Under the pieces are notes generated by a model that was not told where the DNA came from, searched no databases, and was given only the letters and a program-made list of their open reading frames with translations. Shown in pieces: positions 18,430 to 27,271 of a stretch of DNA of 64,000 bases. Position numbers and translations under genes: made by a program. Each line of letters starts with the position of its first letter. Within the stretch, counting starts at the first letter, position 1. The stretch is from positions 54,552 through 118,551 of the forward strand of contig CAKRHP010000012.1 of the NCBI GenBank assembly GCA_934339135.1. Direction: 5' to 3'. This DNA is from an uncultured Lachnospiraceae bacterium. GTDB lineage: Bacteria > Bacillota > Clostridia > Lachnospirales > Lachnospiraceae.

Positions 18430-19410
18430 ATGAGGATCGGAATAATAGGAGCTGGAAAGGTCGGAACGACATTGGGGAAATACCTGTCCATTCATGGAGT
18501 GGATGTCACCGGATTTTACAGCCGTACGCAGGAAAGCGCTGACGAAGCAGCGACTTTTGCGGAGACAGGAACATATTCTTCCCTTCACGAGCTGGCGGAG
18601 AAGAATGATGTTATTTTCATCACGACGCCGGATGGCGTGATCTCTCAGGTATGGGAGGAGCTTTTGCAGCAGGATATTTCCAATCGCATGATCTGTCATT
18701 TTAGTGGTTCATTATCATCTCATGTATTTTCTGGTCGGGAAGAGGCAGGAGCCTTGGGTATCTCGATGCATCCGATGTACGCGTTCAGCGACAAATTCCA
18801 TTCATACGAACAATTTCATACAGCGTACCTGACACTGGAAGGCGACCCGGAGGCGGTTACAGTCATGAAACCTATGTGGGAAGAGCTTGGTCATCATGTG
18901 CTGACTCTGAAGGCACAGGACAAGATCAAATATCATGCGGCAGCAGCCATGGCGAGCAATGAAATGCTTGGTCTCATGCAGGCGAGCCTTGATGTCCTGT
19001 CAGAATGTGGATTCTCCGAAGAGGATTCCATGGCACTTCTGACACCGTTGGTACAGGGCAACATCGCATCTATGCTGGAGAACGGCTGCGTGAATGCACT
19101 GACAGGACCGGTGGAACGAGGGGATGCCCAGACAGTCCGGAAGCATCTGCAGGCACTGGAGGGGAGTGAGGCAGGAAGGATCTATCAGAGCCTTGGCAGT
19201 ACCATGGTAAAGCTTGCGAAGCGGCGAAATCCGGACAGGGACTATGCACTGCTCCGGAAGCTGTTTGAGGGGGCTGCGGATGAAAAGATATCGCAGGCCG
19301 AAAGAGATCTGTCCGGAGTGGCTGCGGATGAAAAGCGTCTGCAGATGGGAGGAGATCCGTCCGTAAAATGGAACAGAACAGAAATCGTTACTGATTACAC
19401 ACAGACGTGA
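18430..19410 (+). CDS. panG: ketopantoate reductase, PanG type (Rossmann + DUF2520)
   Basis: A 326-residue protein with an N-terminal NAD(P)-binding Rossmann motif (M-R-I-G-I-I-G-A-G-K-V-G) and a C-terminal helical DUF2520 region (K-Y-H-A-A-A-A-M-A-S-N). This two-domain family includes PanG, an alternative ketopantoate reductase that makes pantoate from ketopantoate with NADPH. It is the first gene of an operon with panB, panC and panD and no PanE is visible, which supports that role. ATG 18430 is preferred over 18400 because GGGAGG sits 7 bases upstream and the Rossmann strand starts at once. Substrate specificity is inferred from context. Confidence 0.82.
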   Translation: MRIGIIGAGKVGTTLGKYLSIHGVDVTGFYSRTQESADEAATFAETGTYSSLHELAEKNDVIFITTPDGVISQVWEELLQQDISNRMICHFSGSLSSHVFSGREEAGALGISMHPMYAFSDKFHSYEQFHTAYLTLEGDPEAVTVMKPMWEELGHHVLTLKAQDKIKYHAAAAMASNEMLGLMQASLDVLSECGFSEEDSMALLTPLVQGNIASMLENGCVNALTGPVERGDAQTVRKHLQALEGSEAGRIYQSLGSTMVKLAKRRNPDRDYALLRKLFEGAADEKISQAERDLSGVAADEKRLQMGGDPSVKWNRTEIVTDYTQT

Positions 19411-19471
19411 GCAGTGACAGGAAATGCGACTATCGAGAGGATAGCGGATATTCAGAAAGGCTGGTAATCAA

Positions 19472-20299
19472 ATGAAAAACACAGTACAAACATGGAGACA
19501 GGCAAAACAGGATGGCGTAAAGATCGCAATGCTCACCGCATACGATTACTCTACGGCAAAGCTGGAGGACGAGGCAGGAATTAACGGAATTCTGGTAGGA
19601 GATTCCCTTGGAAATGTGATCCTTGGATATGAGGATACACTTTCCGTAACCATGGAGGATATGATCCACCATGGAGCGGCTGTTTCCCGTGGAGCCAAAA
19701 ACGCCCTTGTGATGATCGATATGCCATTTATGTCATATCAGACATCTGTTTATGATGCGGTTGTCAATGCAGGACGCCTGATGAAGGAAGGTCGCGGCAA
19801 TGCGGTAAAGCTGGAGGGCGGCAAGGAAGTCTGCCCGCAGATCAAAGCCATCGTGGATGCGGGAATCCCGGTATGTGCCCATCTGGGACTGACCCCACAG
19901 CATGTCAATGCATTTGGTGGCAATAAGGTACAGGGAAAGAGCTCAGAGGCTGCCCAGAGTATTATTGATGCTGCACTTGCCGTACAGGAAGCGGGAGCTT
20001 TTGCGGTTGTTCTGGAATGTATTCCGGCAAAGCTCGCACAGATCATCACAGACAAGCTGGAAATTCCAACGATCGGTATCGGTGCCGGTGTGGGCTGCGA
20101 TGGACAGATCCTGGTATATCAGGATATGCTTGGAATGTTCTCGGATTATTCTCCAAAGTTTGTAAAACGGTTTGCTGAGGTCGGAGAGGTCATGAAGGAG
20201 GGCTTTGCCAAGTATATTAAGGAAGTACAGGAAAGCACTTATCCGGCTGAGGAACATACTTTTAAGATAGATGACGACGTATTGGACAAGTTATATTAA
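19472..20299 (+). CDS. panB: 3-methyl-2-oxobutanoate hydroxymethyltransferase
   Basis: A 275-residue PanB, the first step of pantothenate synthesis: it transfers a hydroxymethyl group from methylenetetrahydrofolate to ketoisovalerate to give ketopantoate. Seen: M-L-T-A-Y-D-Y near the start, metal-binding [13 protein letters not shown] and the V-L-E-C-I-P catalytic Glu segment. Length is typical of the TIM-barrel family. It lies 61 bases after the ketopantoate reductase and 25 before panC. Confidence 0.97.
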   Translation: MKNTVQTWRQAKQDGVKIAMLTAYDYSTAKLEDEAGINGILVGDSLGNVILGYEDTLSVTMEDMIHHGAAVSRGAKNALVMIDMPFMSYQTSVYDAVVNAGRLMKEGRGNAVKLEGGKEVCPQIKAIVDAGIPVCAHLGLTPQHVNAFGGNKVQGKSSEAAQSIIDAALAVQEAGAFAVVLECIPAKLAQIITDKLEIPTIGIGAGVGCDGQILVYQDMLGMFSDYSPKFVKRFAEVGEVMKEGFAKYIKEVQESTYPAEEHTFKIDDDVLDKLY

Positions 20300-20324
20300 T
20301 TAGCGGGAAAGGAAGTAAGACAAA

Positions 20325-21164
20325 ATGAAAATTGTAAATACAGTAGCAGAGGTAAGAGAACAGGTAAAAGAATGGAGAGAACAGGGTCTGACCGTAGGAT
20401 TGGTGCCAACCATGGGATATCTCCATGAGGGTCACAAAAGTCTGATCGACCGTGCCGTAGCAGATAATGACCGCGTGGTTGTCAGTGTATTTGTCAATCC
20501 GATGCAGTTTGGACCAAGCGAGGATCTGGAAAGCTATCCAAGAGATATGGACAGGGATGCCGCTCTCTGTGAGGATGCAGGAGCAAGCCTGATCTTTCAT
20601 CCGGAGCCATCGGAAATGTATCATGATGATTTCTCAAGTTTTGTGGATATGAGCACGCTGACTGGCGGTCTTTGTGGAAAGACAAGACCGATTCATTTCC
20701 GTGGAGTTTGTACTGTGGTTTCCAAGCTTTTTAATATCGTGACACCGGACAGGGCATATTTCGGACAGAAGGATGCACAGCAGCTGGCGGTGATCCGTCA
20801 TATGGTATCCGATCTCAACTTCGGTATCGAAATCGTGGGCTGCCCGATCATCCGCGAGGAGGACGGACTTGCCAAAAGCTCCAGAAATACGTATCTCAGC
20901 CCGGAGGAGAGAAAAGCAGCTCTCGTATTATCACGCTCTTTGAAGCTTGGGAAGAAGCTGATCGAGGACGGCGAGAAGGATGCCAGGAAGGTGATCGCAG
21001 CCATTCGTGCAGAGATCGGGAAGGAGCCTCTGGCAAAGATTGATTATGTAGAGATCGTAGACTGGAATACTCTGGAACCGGTAGAGAGCACAGAGGGAGA
21101 AATCCTGACGGCAATGGCGGTTTATATCGGCAAAACAAGACTGATCGATAACTTTATTAAGTAA
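20325..21164 (+). CDS. panC: pantothenate synthetase
   Basis: A 279-residue PanC that joins pantoate and beta-alanine using ATP. The nucleotidyltransferase HIGH-like motif appears as [10 protein letters not shown], and the second ATP motif as [10 protein letters not shown]. The site GGAAAGGAAG precedes ATG 20325. It makes pantothenate directly from the products of the flanking panB and panD. Confidence 0.97.
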   Translation: MKIVNTVAEVREQVKEWREQGLTVGLVPTMGYLHEGHKSLIDRAVADNDRVVVSVFVNPMQFGPSEDLESYPRDMDRDAALCEDAGASLIFHPEPSEMYHDDFSSFVDMSTLTGGLCGKTRPIHFRGVCTVVSKLFNIVTPDRAYFGQKDAQQLAVIRHMVSDLNFGIEIVGCPIIREEDGLAKSSRNTYLSPEERKAALVLSRSLKLGKKLIEDGEKDARKVIAAIRAEIGKEPLAKIDYVEIVDWNTLEPVESTEGEILTAMAVYIGKTRLIDNFIK

Positions 21165-21183
21165 TAAAAGGAGATTGAACAAT

Positions 21184-21567
21184 ATGCAGATTACAATGTT
21201 AAAGGGCAAGATCCATCGTGCCGTGGTACAGCAGGCGGAGCTCAATTATGTAGGAAGTATTACTGTAGATCCGGAGTTGATGGAGCAGGCAGGGATTCTG
21301 GAATATGAACTGGTTCAGATCGTCGATGTGGAAAACGGTAACCGCTTTGAGACATATACCATTGCCGGAGAGCCGGGCAGCGGCATGATCTGCCTGAACG
21401 GAGCAGCGGCAAGACAGGCACAGGTAGGAGATCATGTGATCATTATGTGCTATTGCCAGATGACGCCGGAGGAGGCAAAGGATCATAAGCCGAAGGTAGT
21501 TTTTGTCGATGAACAAAATCATATCAGCCGTGTGACAAATTATGAAAAGCACGGACAGTTATCGTAA
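21184..21567 (+). CDS. panD: aspartate 1-decarboxylase
   Basis: A 127-residue PanD that makes beta-alanine from aspartate. It is synthesised as a proenzyme that cleaves between Gly24 and Ser25 (Y-V-G-S) to form the pyruvoyl group; both residues are present when counting from ATG 21184. That ATG has AAGGAG at a normal distance, whereas the in-frame TTG at 21175 is too close. Other typical parts are L-N-G-A-A-A-R and D-H-V-I-I-M. It is the last pan gene before coaBC. Confidence 0.97.
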   Translation: MQITMLKGKIHRAVVQQAELNYVGSITVDPELMEQAGILEYELVQIVDVENGNRFETYTIAGEPGSGMICLNGAAARQAQVGDHVIIMCYCQMTPEEAKDHKPKVVFVDEQNHISRVTNYEKHGQLS

Positions 21568-21610
21568 GGCTGAAAAGATCTGATCGGGATGTTGTATTTA
21601 TATCACGATA

Positions 21611-21634
21611 AGCTGTCCTAAAAACAGGACAGCT
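21611..21634 (+). repeat. perfect 9-bp inverted repeat between panD and coaBC
   Basis: AGCTGTCCT and AGGACAGCT flank a 6-base A-rich loop. There is no T run after it, so it is more likely an mRNA-stability or processing hairpin than a terminator. Confidence 0.6.
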
Positions 21635-21656
21635 TATACAGCGAGGAGAAATGGAC

Positions 21657-22856
21657 ATGTTAAAGGGAAAAACAATCGTACTGGGTGTGACAGGCAGTAT
21701 TGCCGCTTATAAAATTGCAAATCTCGCAAGTATGCTGGTAAAGCTTCATGCAGATGTGCAGGTGCTTATGACACAGAATGCCACCAATTTTATTCATCCA
21801 ACGACATTTGAGACGCTGACAAGCCACAAGTGTCTGATCGATACATTTGACCGCAATTTTCAGTACAGTGTAGAGCATGTGGCTCTGGCCAAGCAGGCGG
21901 ATGTGGTTCTGATCGCACCTGCCTCTGCCAATGTGATCGGTAAGCTTGCCAATGGCATTGCAGATGATATGCTGACCACAACGGTTATGGCATGCCGCTG
22001 CAAAAAGATCATTTCTCCGGCGATGAATACGGCTATGTATGAGAACCCCATCGTCCAGGACAATCTTAAAAAATTAAAACATTACGGTATGGAGATCATC
22101 GAACCGGCAGTGGGATTACTGGCATGTCACGATGTCGGAGCCGGAAAGCTGCCGTCCGAGGATATCCTGTTACAGTATATTTTGAGAGAGGCCGCCTGCG
22201 AGAAGACCATGGCAGGTAAGCGGGTTCTTGTAACAGCAGGCCCTACTGTGGAAGCGATCGATCCGGTCCGTTATATTACCAATCATTCTACCGGAAAGAT
22301 GGGATATGCTATTGCGCGGGAGGCAATGCTTCGGGGGGCACAGGTAACGCTGGTGACCGGACCGGTAGCGATCGACCCGCCAATGTTTGTGGACGTGGTG
22401 CCGGTGACAAGTGCGGCAGACATGTTCGAAGCGGTGACCAGCCGGGCGCAGGAGCAGGATATTATTATCAAGGCGGCTGCGGTTGCGGATTACACACCAG
22501 TCACCACAGCAACCGAAAAGATCAAAAAGAAGGATGGGGATAATGCCATTGCACTGACCCGCACAAAGGATATTCTCGGGTGGCTGGGAGAACACCGCAG
22601 AGAGGGACAGTTCCTTTGTGGTTTCTCTATGGAGACGGAAAATATGCTGGAAAACTCCCGTCAGAAGCTGACGAAAAAGAACGTGGACATGATCGTTGCC
22701 AATAATCTTAAAGTGCAGGGTGCCGGATTTGGCGGTGACACCAATGTGGTGACGATGATCACAGCAGACGGTGCCACAGAGCTGCCGCTGCAGACCAAGG
22801 AGAAAGTGGCAGGAAAGCTGTTGGAAGAGATTATGGAGAAAATGCAGGGGAAATAG
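21657..22856 (+). CDS. coaBC: phosphopantothenoylcysteine decarboxylase / phosphopantothenate-cysteine ligase
   Basis: A 399-residue bifunctional enzyme of CoA synthesis. The N-terminal flavoprotein (CoaC) carries G-S-I-A-A-Y-K, the catalytic His in S-V-E-H-V-A-L, P-A-M-N-T-A-M-Y and the active Cys in A-C-H-D-V-G. The C-terminal CoaB ligase starts near K-R-V-L-V-T-A-G-P-T and includes I-T-N-H-S-T-G-K-M-G and A-A-V-A-D-Y. ATG 21657 is chosen because GGAG lies 8 bases upstream; ATG 21651 is too close. Placement behind panBCD links pantothenate synthesis to CoA. It converges on truA with a 13-base gap. Confidence 0.96.
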   Translation: MLKGKTIVLGVTGSIAAYKIANLASMLVKLHADVQVLMTQNATNFIHPTTFETLTSHKCLIDTFDRNFQYSVEHVALAKQADVVLIAPASANVIGKLANGIADDMLTTTVMACRCKKIISPAMNTAMYENPIVQDNLKKLKHYGMEIIEPAVGLLACHDVGAGKLPSEDILLQYILREAACEKTMAGKRVLVTAGPTVEAIDPVRYITNHSTGKMGYAIAREAMLRGAQVTLVTGPVAIDPPMFVDVVPVTSAADMFEAVTSRAQEQDIIIKAAAVADYTPVTTATEKIKKKDGDNAIALTRTKDILGWLGEHRREGQFLCGFSMETENMLENSRQKLTKKNVDMIVANNLKVQGAGFGGDTNVVTMITADGATELPLQTKEKVAGKLLEEIMEKMQGK

Positions 22857-22869
22857 GGTGGAAATTCTG

Positions 22870-23628
22870 TCAGTACATTACCTCCACCAAAAACAGACCC
22901 AGTGCCGGTGCGGTAAATCCTGCCTCCCGGCGGTCAAGTGACTGCAGGATGCGGGGAATATCCCCGGCGGATATCTGACCACTTCCTGCCTCAAGCAGTG
23001 TTCCGGTCAGGATACGTACCATATGATATAAAAATCCATTGCCGTAGAAATCCAGAGTGATTCGGTCGTTATCGTTTGCGATCCGGATATCCCGGATGGT
23101 ACGGACAGTGGATTTTTTCATGTGGCGGTTATCGCAAAAACTTTTAAAATCATGTTCCCCCATTAGATATGCGGCAGCTTTTCGCATCTCTTCCATATCA
23201 TAAGGAATACGTGGCTCATGTTCCGCCGGGATCCTGGCAGCATAGCGGCGTTCAAATACATCTGGCACTACTGCATTGTCGATCACATAGCGGTAGTGCT
23301 TTTCCTTCGCATTGAGTCTGGCATGGAAGCGTGCAGGGGCTTCCTCTACGGAAATGACGCGGATATCCATAGGAAGTGCATGATTAAAATAATCCCGGAT
23401 ATAATCGGTATTCCCAAGCAGTTTCTCACAGCGGAAATTTGCCACCTGTCCCAAAGCATGGACACCGGCGTCTGTCCGGCCGGAGCCGTTGACATCGGTA
23501 GGTGTGCCGGTGAGCTTCCCGGCAATCATTTCTAATTTTGCCTGTATGGTATTGTCTGTATTGCCCTGTTTCTGCCAGCCGCTGTAGCGGGTGCCATCGT
23601 ACTGCAGGAGGAGTTTGTAATTATTCAT
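22870..23628 (-). CDS. truA: tRNA pseudouridine(38-40) synthase
   Basis: A 252-residue TruA. The catalytic Asp is in S-G-R-T-D-A-G-V-H-A (Asp53), and L-Q-Y-D-G-T-R-Y-S-G-W is the typical N-terminus. It isomerises uridines 38-40 of the tRNA anticodon arm. The internal ATG (complement of 23626-23628) is favoured over the one at 23640 because a GAGG site precedes it and the protein then begins M-N-N-Y-K-L-L-L. Confidence 0.95.
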   Translation of the reverse strand: MNNYKLLLQYDGTRYSGWQKQGNTDNTIQAKLEMIAGKLTGTPTDVNGSGRTDAGVHALGQVANFRCEKLLGNTDYIRDYFNHALPMDIRVISVEEAPARFHARLNAKEKHYRYVIDNAVVPDVFERRYAARIPAEHEPRIPYDMEEMRKAAAYLMGEHDFKSFCDNRHMKKSTVRTIRDIRIANDNDRITLDFYGNGFLYHMVRILTGTLLEAGSGQISAGDIPRILQSLDRREAGFTAPALGLFLVEVMY

Positions 23629-23816
23629 AGTAATCCTCATTTCCGAGTGTTCATTTATAGTTATTAATTATTGGTTTGCTAACTAAGTGGATTCTAAGTC
23701 TAAGATTGTGTCATGTCACATATTCTATCAGAATACATTTTGTGATTCAAGGAAGATTACTCCATAAAGTGGGTCATATCTTTACAAATCTTTCATATAT
23801 TTCCATAGATTCTCTG

Positions 23817-23845
23817 TTGATGAAATATCTCATTAGGTGTAAAAT
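23817..23845 (+). promoter_or_regulatory. promoter of the iron alcohol dehydrogenase
   Basis: TTGATG, 17 bases, TAAAAT. The untranslated leader of about 65 bases contains a symmetric element at 23869-23883. The rest of the 23629-23916 gap shows no gene. Confidence 0.6.
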
Positions 23846-23868
23846 AGAGCTATCAAATTGTACGACAA

Positions 23869-23883
23869 ATCGATTGCATCGAT
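23869..23883 (+). promoter_or_regulatory. symmetric element ATCGAT-TGC-ATCGAT in the leader
   Basis: Two ATCGAT hexamers flank three bases, about 18-33 bases after the predicted transcription start. It could be an operator for a dimeric regulator. It does not match the Rex consensus. Confidence 0.35.
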
Positions 23884-23916
23884 GTAATTGTCAGATTTTA
23901 AAGGAGGTAAATGATT

Positions 23917-25134
23917 ATGGCAAGGTTTACGTTACCAAGAGATCTGTATCATGGCAAGGGGGCGCTGGAGGCTCTGAAGGATTTTGAAGGAAAGAAAGCG
24001 ATCATCTGCGTGGGCGGTGGCTCTATGAAGAGAAACGGTTTTCTGGACAAGGCGATTGGTTACCTGAAGGAAGCGGGTATGGAGGTTGATCTGATCGAGG
24101 GAATTGAGCCGGATCCGTCCGTAGATACGGTTATGAAGGGTGCGGCAAAGATGCAGGAGTTCCAGCCGGACTGGATCGTTGCCATGGGTGGAGGTTCACC
24201 AATCGATGCTGCCAAGGCAATGTGGATCAAGTATGAGTACCCGGATGTAACCTTTGAGGATATGTGCAAGGTGTTCGGTCTGCCAAAGCTTCGTACCAAG
24301 GCAAAGTTTTGCGCAATCTCATCTACATCAGGAACGGCAACCGAGGTGACGGCATTCTCCATTATTACGGATTATGAAAAGGGTATTAAGTATCCGATTG
24401 CTGACTTTGAGATCACACCGGATGTTGCGATCGTGGATCCGGAGCTTGCGGAGACGATGCCGAAGAAGCTGGTGGCACATACCGGTATGGATGCCATGAC
24501 TCATGCGATCGAGGCGTATGTTTCCACGGCAAATTGTGATTATACAGATCCGCTGGCACTTCATGCGATCAAAATGATCCAGAGAGATCTCGTGGGTTCC
24601 TATGAAGGAGACATGGAGAAGAGAGATAACATGCACAATGCACAGTGTCTTGCCGGTATGGCATTCTCCAACGCACTTCTTGGTATTGTACATTCCATGG
24701 CACACAAGACAGGAGCTGCTTTTGCGGATTATGGCGCACATATTATCCACGGCGCGGCCAATGCCATGTATCTGCCAAAGGTTATTGCGTTTAACGCAAA
24801 GGATCCGACAGCGAAGGAACGTTATGGAGAAATCGCAGATTTCATGAAGCTTGGAGGCAGTAATGATGATGAAAAAGTGGAACTTCTGATCAAGTATCTT
24901 CGTGGAATGAATGATGCATTAAATATTCCTCACTGTATTAAGAATTATGGTCCGGACAGTTATCCGACAGAGCAAGGCTTTGTGCCGGAGGAGGTATTCC
25001 TGGAACGTCTGCCGGAGATCGCAGCCAATGCAATTCTGGATGCATGTACCGGTTCCAACCCTCGCCAGCCATCTCAGGAGGAGATGGAAAAGCTACTGAA
25101 GTGCTGCTATTATGATACAGAAGTGGACTTCTGA
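23917..25134 (+). CDS. iron-containing alcohol dehydrogenase
   Basis: A 405-residue group III Fe-dependent alcohol dehydrogenase. The N-terminal nucleotide-binding half has G-G-G-S and I-V-A-M-G-G-G-S-P-I-D-A-A-K. The metal site is seen as G-M-D-A-M-T-H-A-I-E-A-Y-V and V-H-S-M-A-H-K-T-G-A-A. It probably reduces an aldehyde to an alcohol (ethanol or butanol type) to re-oxidise NAD(P)H in fermentation; exact substrate and cofactor are unknown. ATG 23917 has AAGGAGG at the right distance; ATG 23911 is too close. It is monocistronic with its own promoter. Confidence 0.93.
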   Translation: MARFTLPRDLYHGKGALEALKDFEGKKAIICVGGGSMKRNGFLDKAIGYLKEAGMEVDLIEGIEPDPSVDTVMKGAAKMQEFQPDWIVAMGGGSPIDAAKAMWIKYEYPDVTFEDMCKVFGLPKLRTKAKFCAISSTSGTATEVTAFSIITDYEKGIKYPIADFEITPDVAIVDPELAETMPKKLVAHTGMDAMTHAIEAYVSTANCDYTDPLALHAIKMIQRDLVGSYEGDMEKRDNMHNAQCLAGMAFSNALLGIVHSMAHKTGAAFADYGAHIIHGAANAMYLPKVIAFNAKDPTAKERYGEIADFMKLGGSNDDEKVELLIKYLRGMNDALNIPHCIKNYGPDSYPTEQGFVPEEVFLERLPEIAANAILDACTGSNPRQPSQEEMEKLLKCCYYDTEVDF

Positions 25135-25156
25135 TGTTCGATCACTTTTCCATGTG

Positions 25157-25176
25157 AAAGTACCTCTTTGTACTTT
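25157..25176 (+). terminator. weak hairpin after the alcohol dehydrogenase
   Basis: AAAGTAC pairs perfectly with GTACTTT around six bases, with only four T at the end. A possible weak terminator. Confidence 0.35.
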
Positions 25177-25217
25177 TCGGAGTCAATGCTTTTGACAGGA
25201 CGCGGACATTAATGATA

Positions 25218-25248
25218 AATTTTCTCGCTAAACACAAATGAGAAAATT
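25218..25248 (+). repeat. 9-bp inverted repeat upstream of the ferredoxin
   Basis: AATTTTCTC and GAGAAAATT flank 13 bases, about 55 bases upstream of the -10-like TATACT (25303-25308) of the ferredoxin gene. It could be an operator or a hairpin. Confidence 0.4.
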
Positions 25249-25329
25249 GAGTTAGTAAGGTTTTCCTCTTGTAAAAAACAAAAAATTGTATTAGAATGTG
25301 GTTATACTAAGAAAAGGAGGATTTTTAAA

Positions 25330-25500
25330 ATGGCATATGTTATTGGAGATGATTGTGTAAGTTGTGGCGCTTGTGCAGGCGGATGTCCTGTAGGAGCTAT
25401 TGCAGAAGGTGCTGAGCACTATGAGATCGACGCTGATTCTTGCATCAGCTGTGGCGCTTGTGCTGGTACATGTCCTTCTGGAGCTATTTCAGAGGAGTAA
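25330..25500 (+). CDS. small 2[4Fe-4S] ferredoxin
   Basis: A 56-residue clostridial-type ferredoxin with two complete C-x2-C-x2-C-x3-C-P motifs (C-V-S-C-G-A-C-A-G-G-C-P and C-I-S-C-G-A-C-A-G-T-C-P) in a pseudo-twofold repeat. It carries electrons at low potential between pyruvate:ferredoxin oxidoreductase, hydrogenase and similar enzymes. AAAAGGAGG precedes ATG 25330. A -10-like TATACT lies at 25303-25308 without a good -35. It stands alone, with a terminator just after it. Confidence 0.96.
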   Translation: MAYVIGDDCVSCGACAGGCPVGAIAEGAEHYEIDADSCISCGACAGTCPSGAISEE

Positions 25501-25519
25501 TCATTACACATGAATTACC

Positions 25520-25557
25520 GGACTGTCCTCGATGGCTTCACCGTGGACAGTCTTTTT
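25520..25557 (+). terminator. terminator of the ferredoxin gene
   Basis: GACTGTCC pairs perfectly with GGACAGTC across a 16-base loop and is followed by five T. Confidence 0.8.
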
Positions 25558-25640
25558 CCTTTTCAACACAAACAATGAGTTTTTTAGAAAATAAGCAGAT
25601 CTGACAGTGCGTTGGATTCTGTATGAGACGGAGGATTAAC

Positions 25641-25847
25641 ATGGACGCTAGAGTAAATAAAGATATGATCATTAGTGATATGCTTCAGATCGATCCGGGT
25701 ATTGCCGCTGTATTGATGGCATCCGGTATGCATTGTGTGGGCTGCCCTGCATCACAGGGAGAGAGCCTGGAGGAGGCCGCTATGGTTCATGGTCTCAATG
25801 CGGATGAGCTGATTGAGAATGTGAACGGATATCTGGCAAAGAAATAA
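25641..25847 (+). CDS. DUF1858 redox-disulfide protein
   Basis: A 68-residue DUF1858 protein. The family often accompanies the hybrid cluster protein and carries a redox-disulfide motif, here H-C-V-G-C-P-A-S. The preceding I-S-D-M-L-Q-I-D-P-G-I-A-A-V-L segment is typical. ATG 25641 follows GGAGG by 6 bases and is preferred to ATG 25623. Its role is probably a small thiol/metal redox partner, but no hybrid cluster gene is nearby. It converges with mecA across a shared terminator. Confidence 0.88.
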   Translation: MDARVNKDMIISDMLQIDPGIAAVLMASGMHCVGCPASQGESLEEAAMVHGLNADELIENVNGYLAKK

Positions 25848-25871
25848 TAATGAATTATAATTAACACAAAA

Positions 25872-25922
25872 TAAAAAGCCCTGTTACAAACTGCTGCACC
25901 GGTTTGTAACAGGGCTTTTCTT
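25872..25922. terminator. bidirectional terminator between DUF1858 gene and mecA
   Basis: A perfect 18-bp stem (25874-25891 with 25902-25919) with a 10-base loop, A-rich on the left and T-rich on the right, serves both converging genes. Confidence 0.92.
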
Positions 25923-25927
25923 TTAGA

Positions 25928-26761
25928 TCAGATGCTTGCCAGTACCTGAAGAGCATGCTCCTGGATCAGTGGTTCATAATGCTCCTCATAATAAGAATGG
26001 CTGGCATACATATTGTGTACCGGTCTGCCGTACTCACTCATCACATTGCAGATTTTATTGAACTCTTCCGGGCTATGCTCGGATTTGTGGGCGATCAGAT
26101 AATATAAGCCGCTTTTTTCATCCTTATAAACAGTATTGGAACCATAATAGGTGTATACCAGATATTCTGCCAGACTGGTAAGATCCCGAAGACTTTGGAA
26201 AGAGAAGATCTTGATCACATCGCGGCTTGCAGTATAGTCTTTGGTTTTGGGACGATGTTCCATGCCCAAAGCCTCAGAGAGAGAAATGAAATCTCCATCA
26301 GATTGATTGTGACTGTTGTTGTCGGATAAACCGGTAGATGACGTATCGGTTGACGGTGTGTCTGATTCCATCAGGATATCACTGTCAAACAGATCTATAT
26401 CCGACATATCCTCCTCCTCGATGGTAAAGACATTATCCATATCGTCGTCATCTGTATGTTCGAAATCGTCGTCATCATCGGTAAAACGGGAAAAACGTGT
26501 GTCGAGTTCATCCGGATCATCCACCTTCGTGATCACAAGAACAAGGCTGTCCGGATACATAGGAATCGCCTCTACCATTAAGGGGATATCCTCTGCCTCG
26601 AAACCGAATTCGTAGGATGCCTGCTGCATCATATCGCGAAAAAGAGCCTTTGCTTTTTCGCTGCCATAGGCAAGCTCACTGATTCGAAGCTCCCGGTCAC
26701 TCAAGTCCTTTTGATTTAAAGTACAACGGATCTGATGGTCGTTAATTTTTTCGATATGCAT
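25928..26761 (-). CDS. mecA: MecA-type adaptor protein for ClpC
   Basis: A 277-residue MecA homologue. The N-terminal substrate-binding part begins M-H-I-E-K-I-N-D-H-Q-I-R; a long Asp/Glu/Ser-rich linker (about residues 85-160) follows; the C-terminal ClpC-binding part has V-I-K-I-F-S-F-Q-S-L-R-D and Y-L-I-A-H. MecA delivers proteins to the ClpCP protease and promotes assembly of the ClpC hexamer. GAAAGGAAG precedes the start and a consensus promoter is visible. Together with the YwlE-like gene at 31373 it points to ClpC-based proteolysis. Confidence 0.92.
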   Translation of the reverse strand: MHIEKINDHQIRCTLNQKDLSDRELRISELAYGSEKAKALFRDMMQQASYEFGFEAEDIPLMVEAIPMYPDSLVLVITKVDDPDELDTRFSRFTDDDDDFEHTDDDDMDNVFTIEEEDMSDIDLFDSDILMESDTPSTDTSSTGLSDNNSHNQSDGDFISLSEALGMEHRPKTKDYTASRDVIKIFSFQSLRDLTSLAEYLVYTYYGSNTVYKDEKSGLYYLIAHKSEHSPEEFNKICNVMSEYGRPVHNMYASHSYYEEHYEPLIQEHALQVLASI

Positions 26762-26838
26762 AGGCTCACTTCCTTTCTATGGTTTTGTGACAGATGAAAT
26801 AATTATCATCCAAATAAGCAATTCTTCTGGTTAGTCTG

Positions 26839-26867
26839 ATTATAGAATATTCTTACGCATAAGTCAA
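26839..26867 (-). promoter_or_regulatory. mecA promoter
   Basis: On the minus strand TTGACT, 17 bases, TATAAT. The rest of the AT-rich gap up to 27050 shows no gene. Confidence 0.7.
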
Positions 26868-27050
26868 TTTTGCGTTCCTCTTTATTTTTTGTTGATTTTT
26901 ACTAAGAAATACTGGCATTTTTTGTGTGTTTTCTATTATTTGTATTTTACAGACAAAAACTGACTAAAAACTGATTATTCGGGAGCTTCTTTTGTGAAAA
27001 TATAACAGGAATTGAAGATGGATTTCGGCGTGAAACGCCCTGTTTATAGG

Positions 27051-27080
27051 TTGTCACGGGTGGTTTCACTGACGTATAAT
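27051..27080 (+). promoter_or_regulatory. strong promoter of the small-ORF unit
   Basis: TTGTCA, 18 bases, TATAAT. Transcription would start near 27087, downstream of the ATG at 27012, which rules that longer reading frame out. Confidence 0.75.
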
Positions 27081-27126
27081 AGGACATGGAGAGACGACCT
27101 GGAAAATGTAGAAAGGAGGTTGTTGA

Positions 27127-27210
27127 ATGTCAGACGAAGGGAGACACATATCCAGCGTATTCAGCGAGAAGTTTCTCCGGTCAACAAAAAGTTTATTTCA
27201 GGCGGGATGA
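27127..27210 (+). CDS. possible 27-residue small protein
   Basis: ATG 27127 has a near-perfect AAAGGAGG with 7-base spacing and lies about 40 bases after a consensus promoter. It encodes M-S-D-E-G-R-H-I-S-S then a basic amphipathic C-terminal half ending Q-A-G. No family is recognised. It may be a real small protein or a translated leader for the gene at 27272. Confidence 0.45.
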   Translation: MSDEGRHISSVFSEKFLRSTKSLFQAG

Positions 27211-27271
27211 TCAGGAAAACGTATCACAAATTTGTACTTCCGTATCATCTTTATCATAGGAGGGTGTGTCG

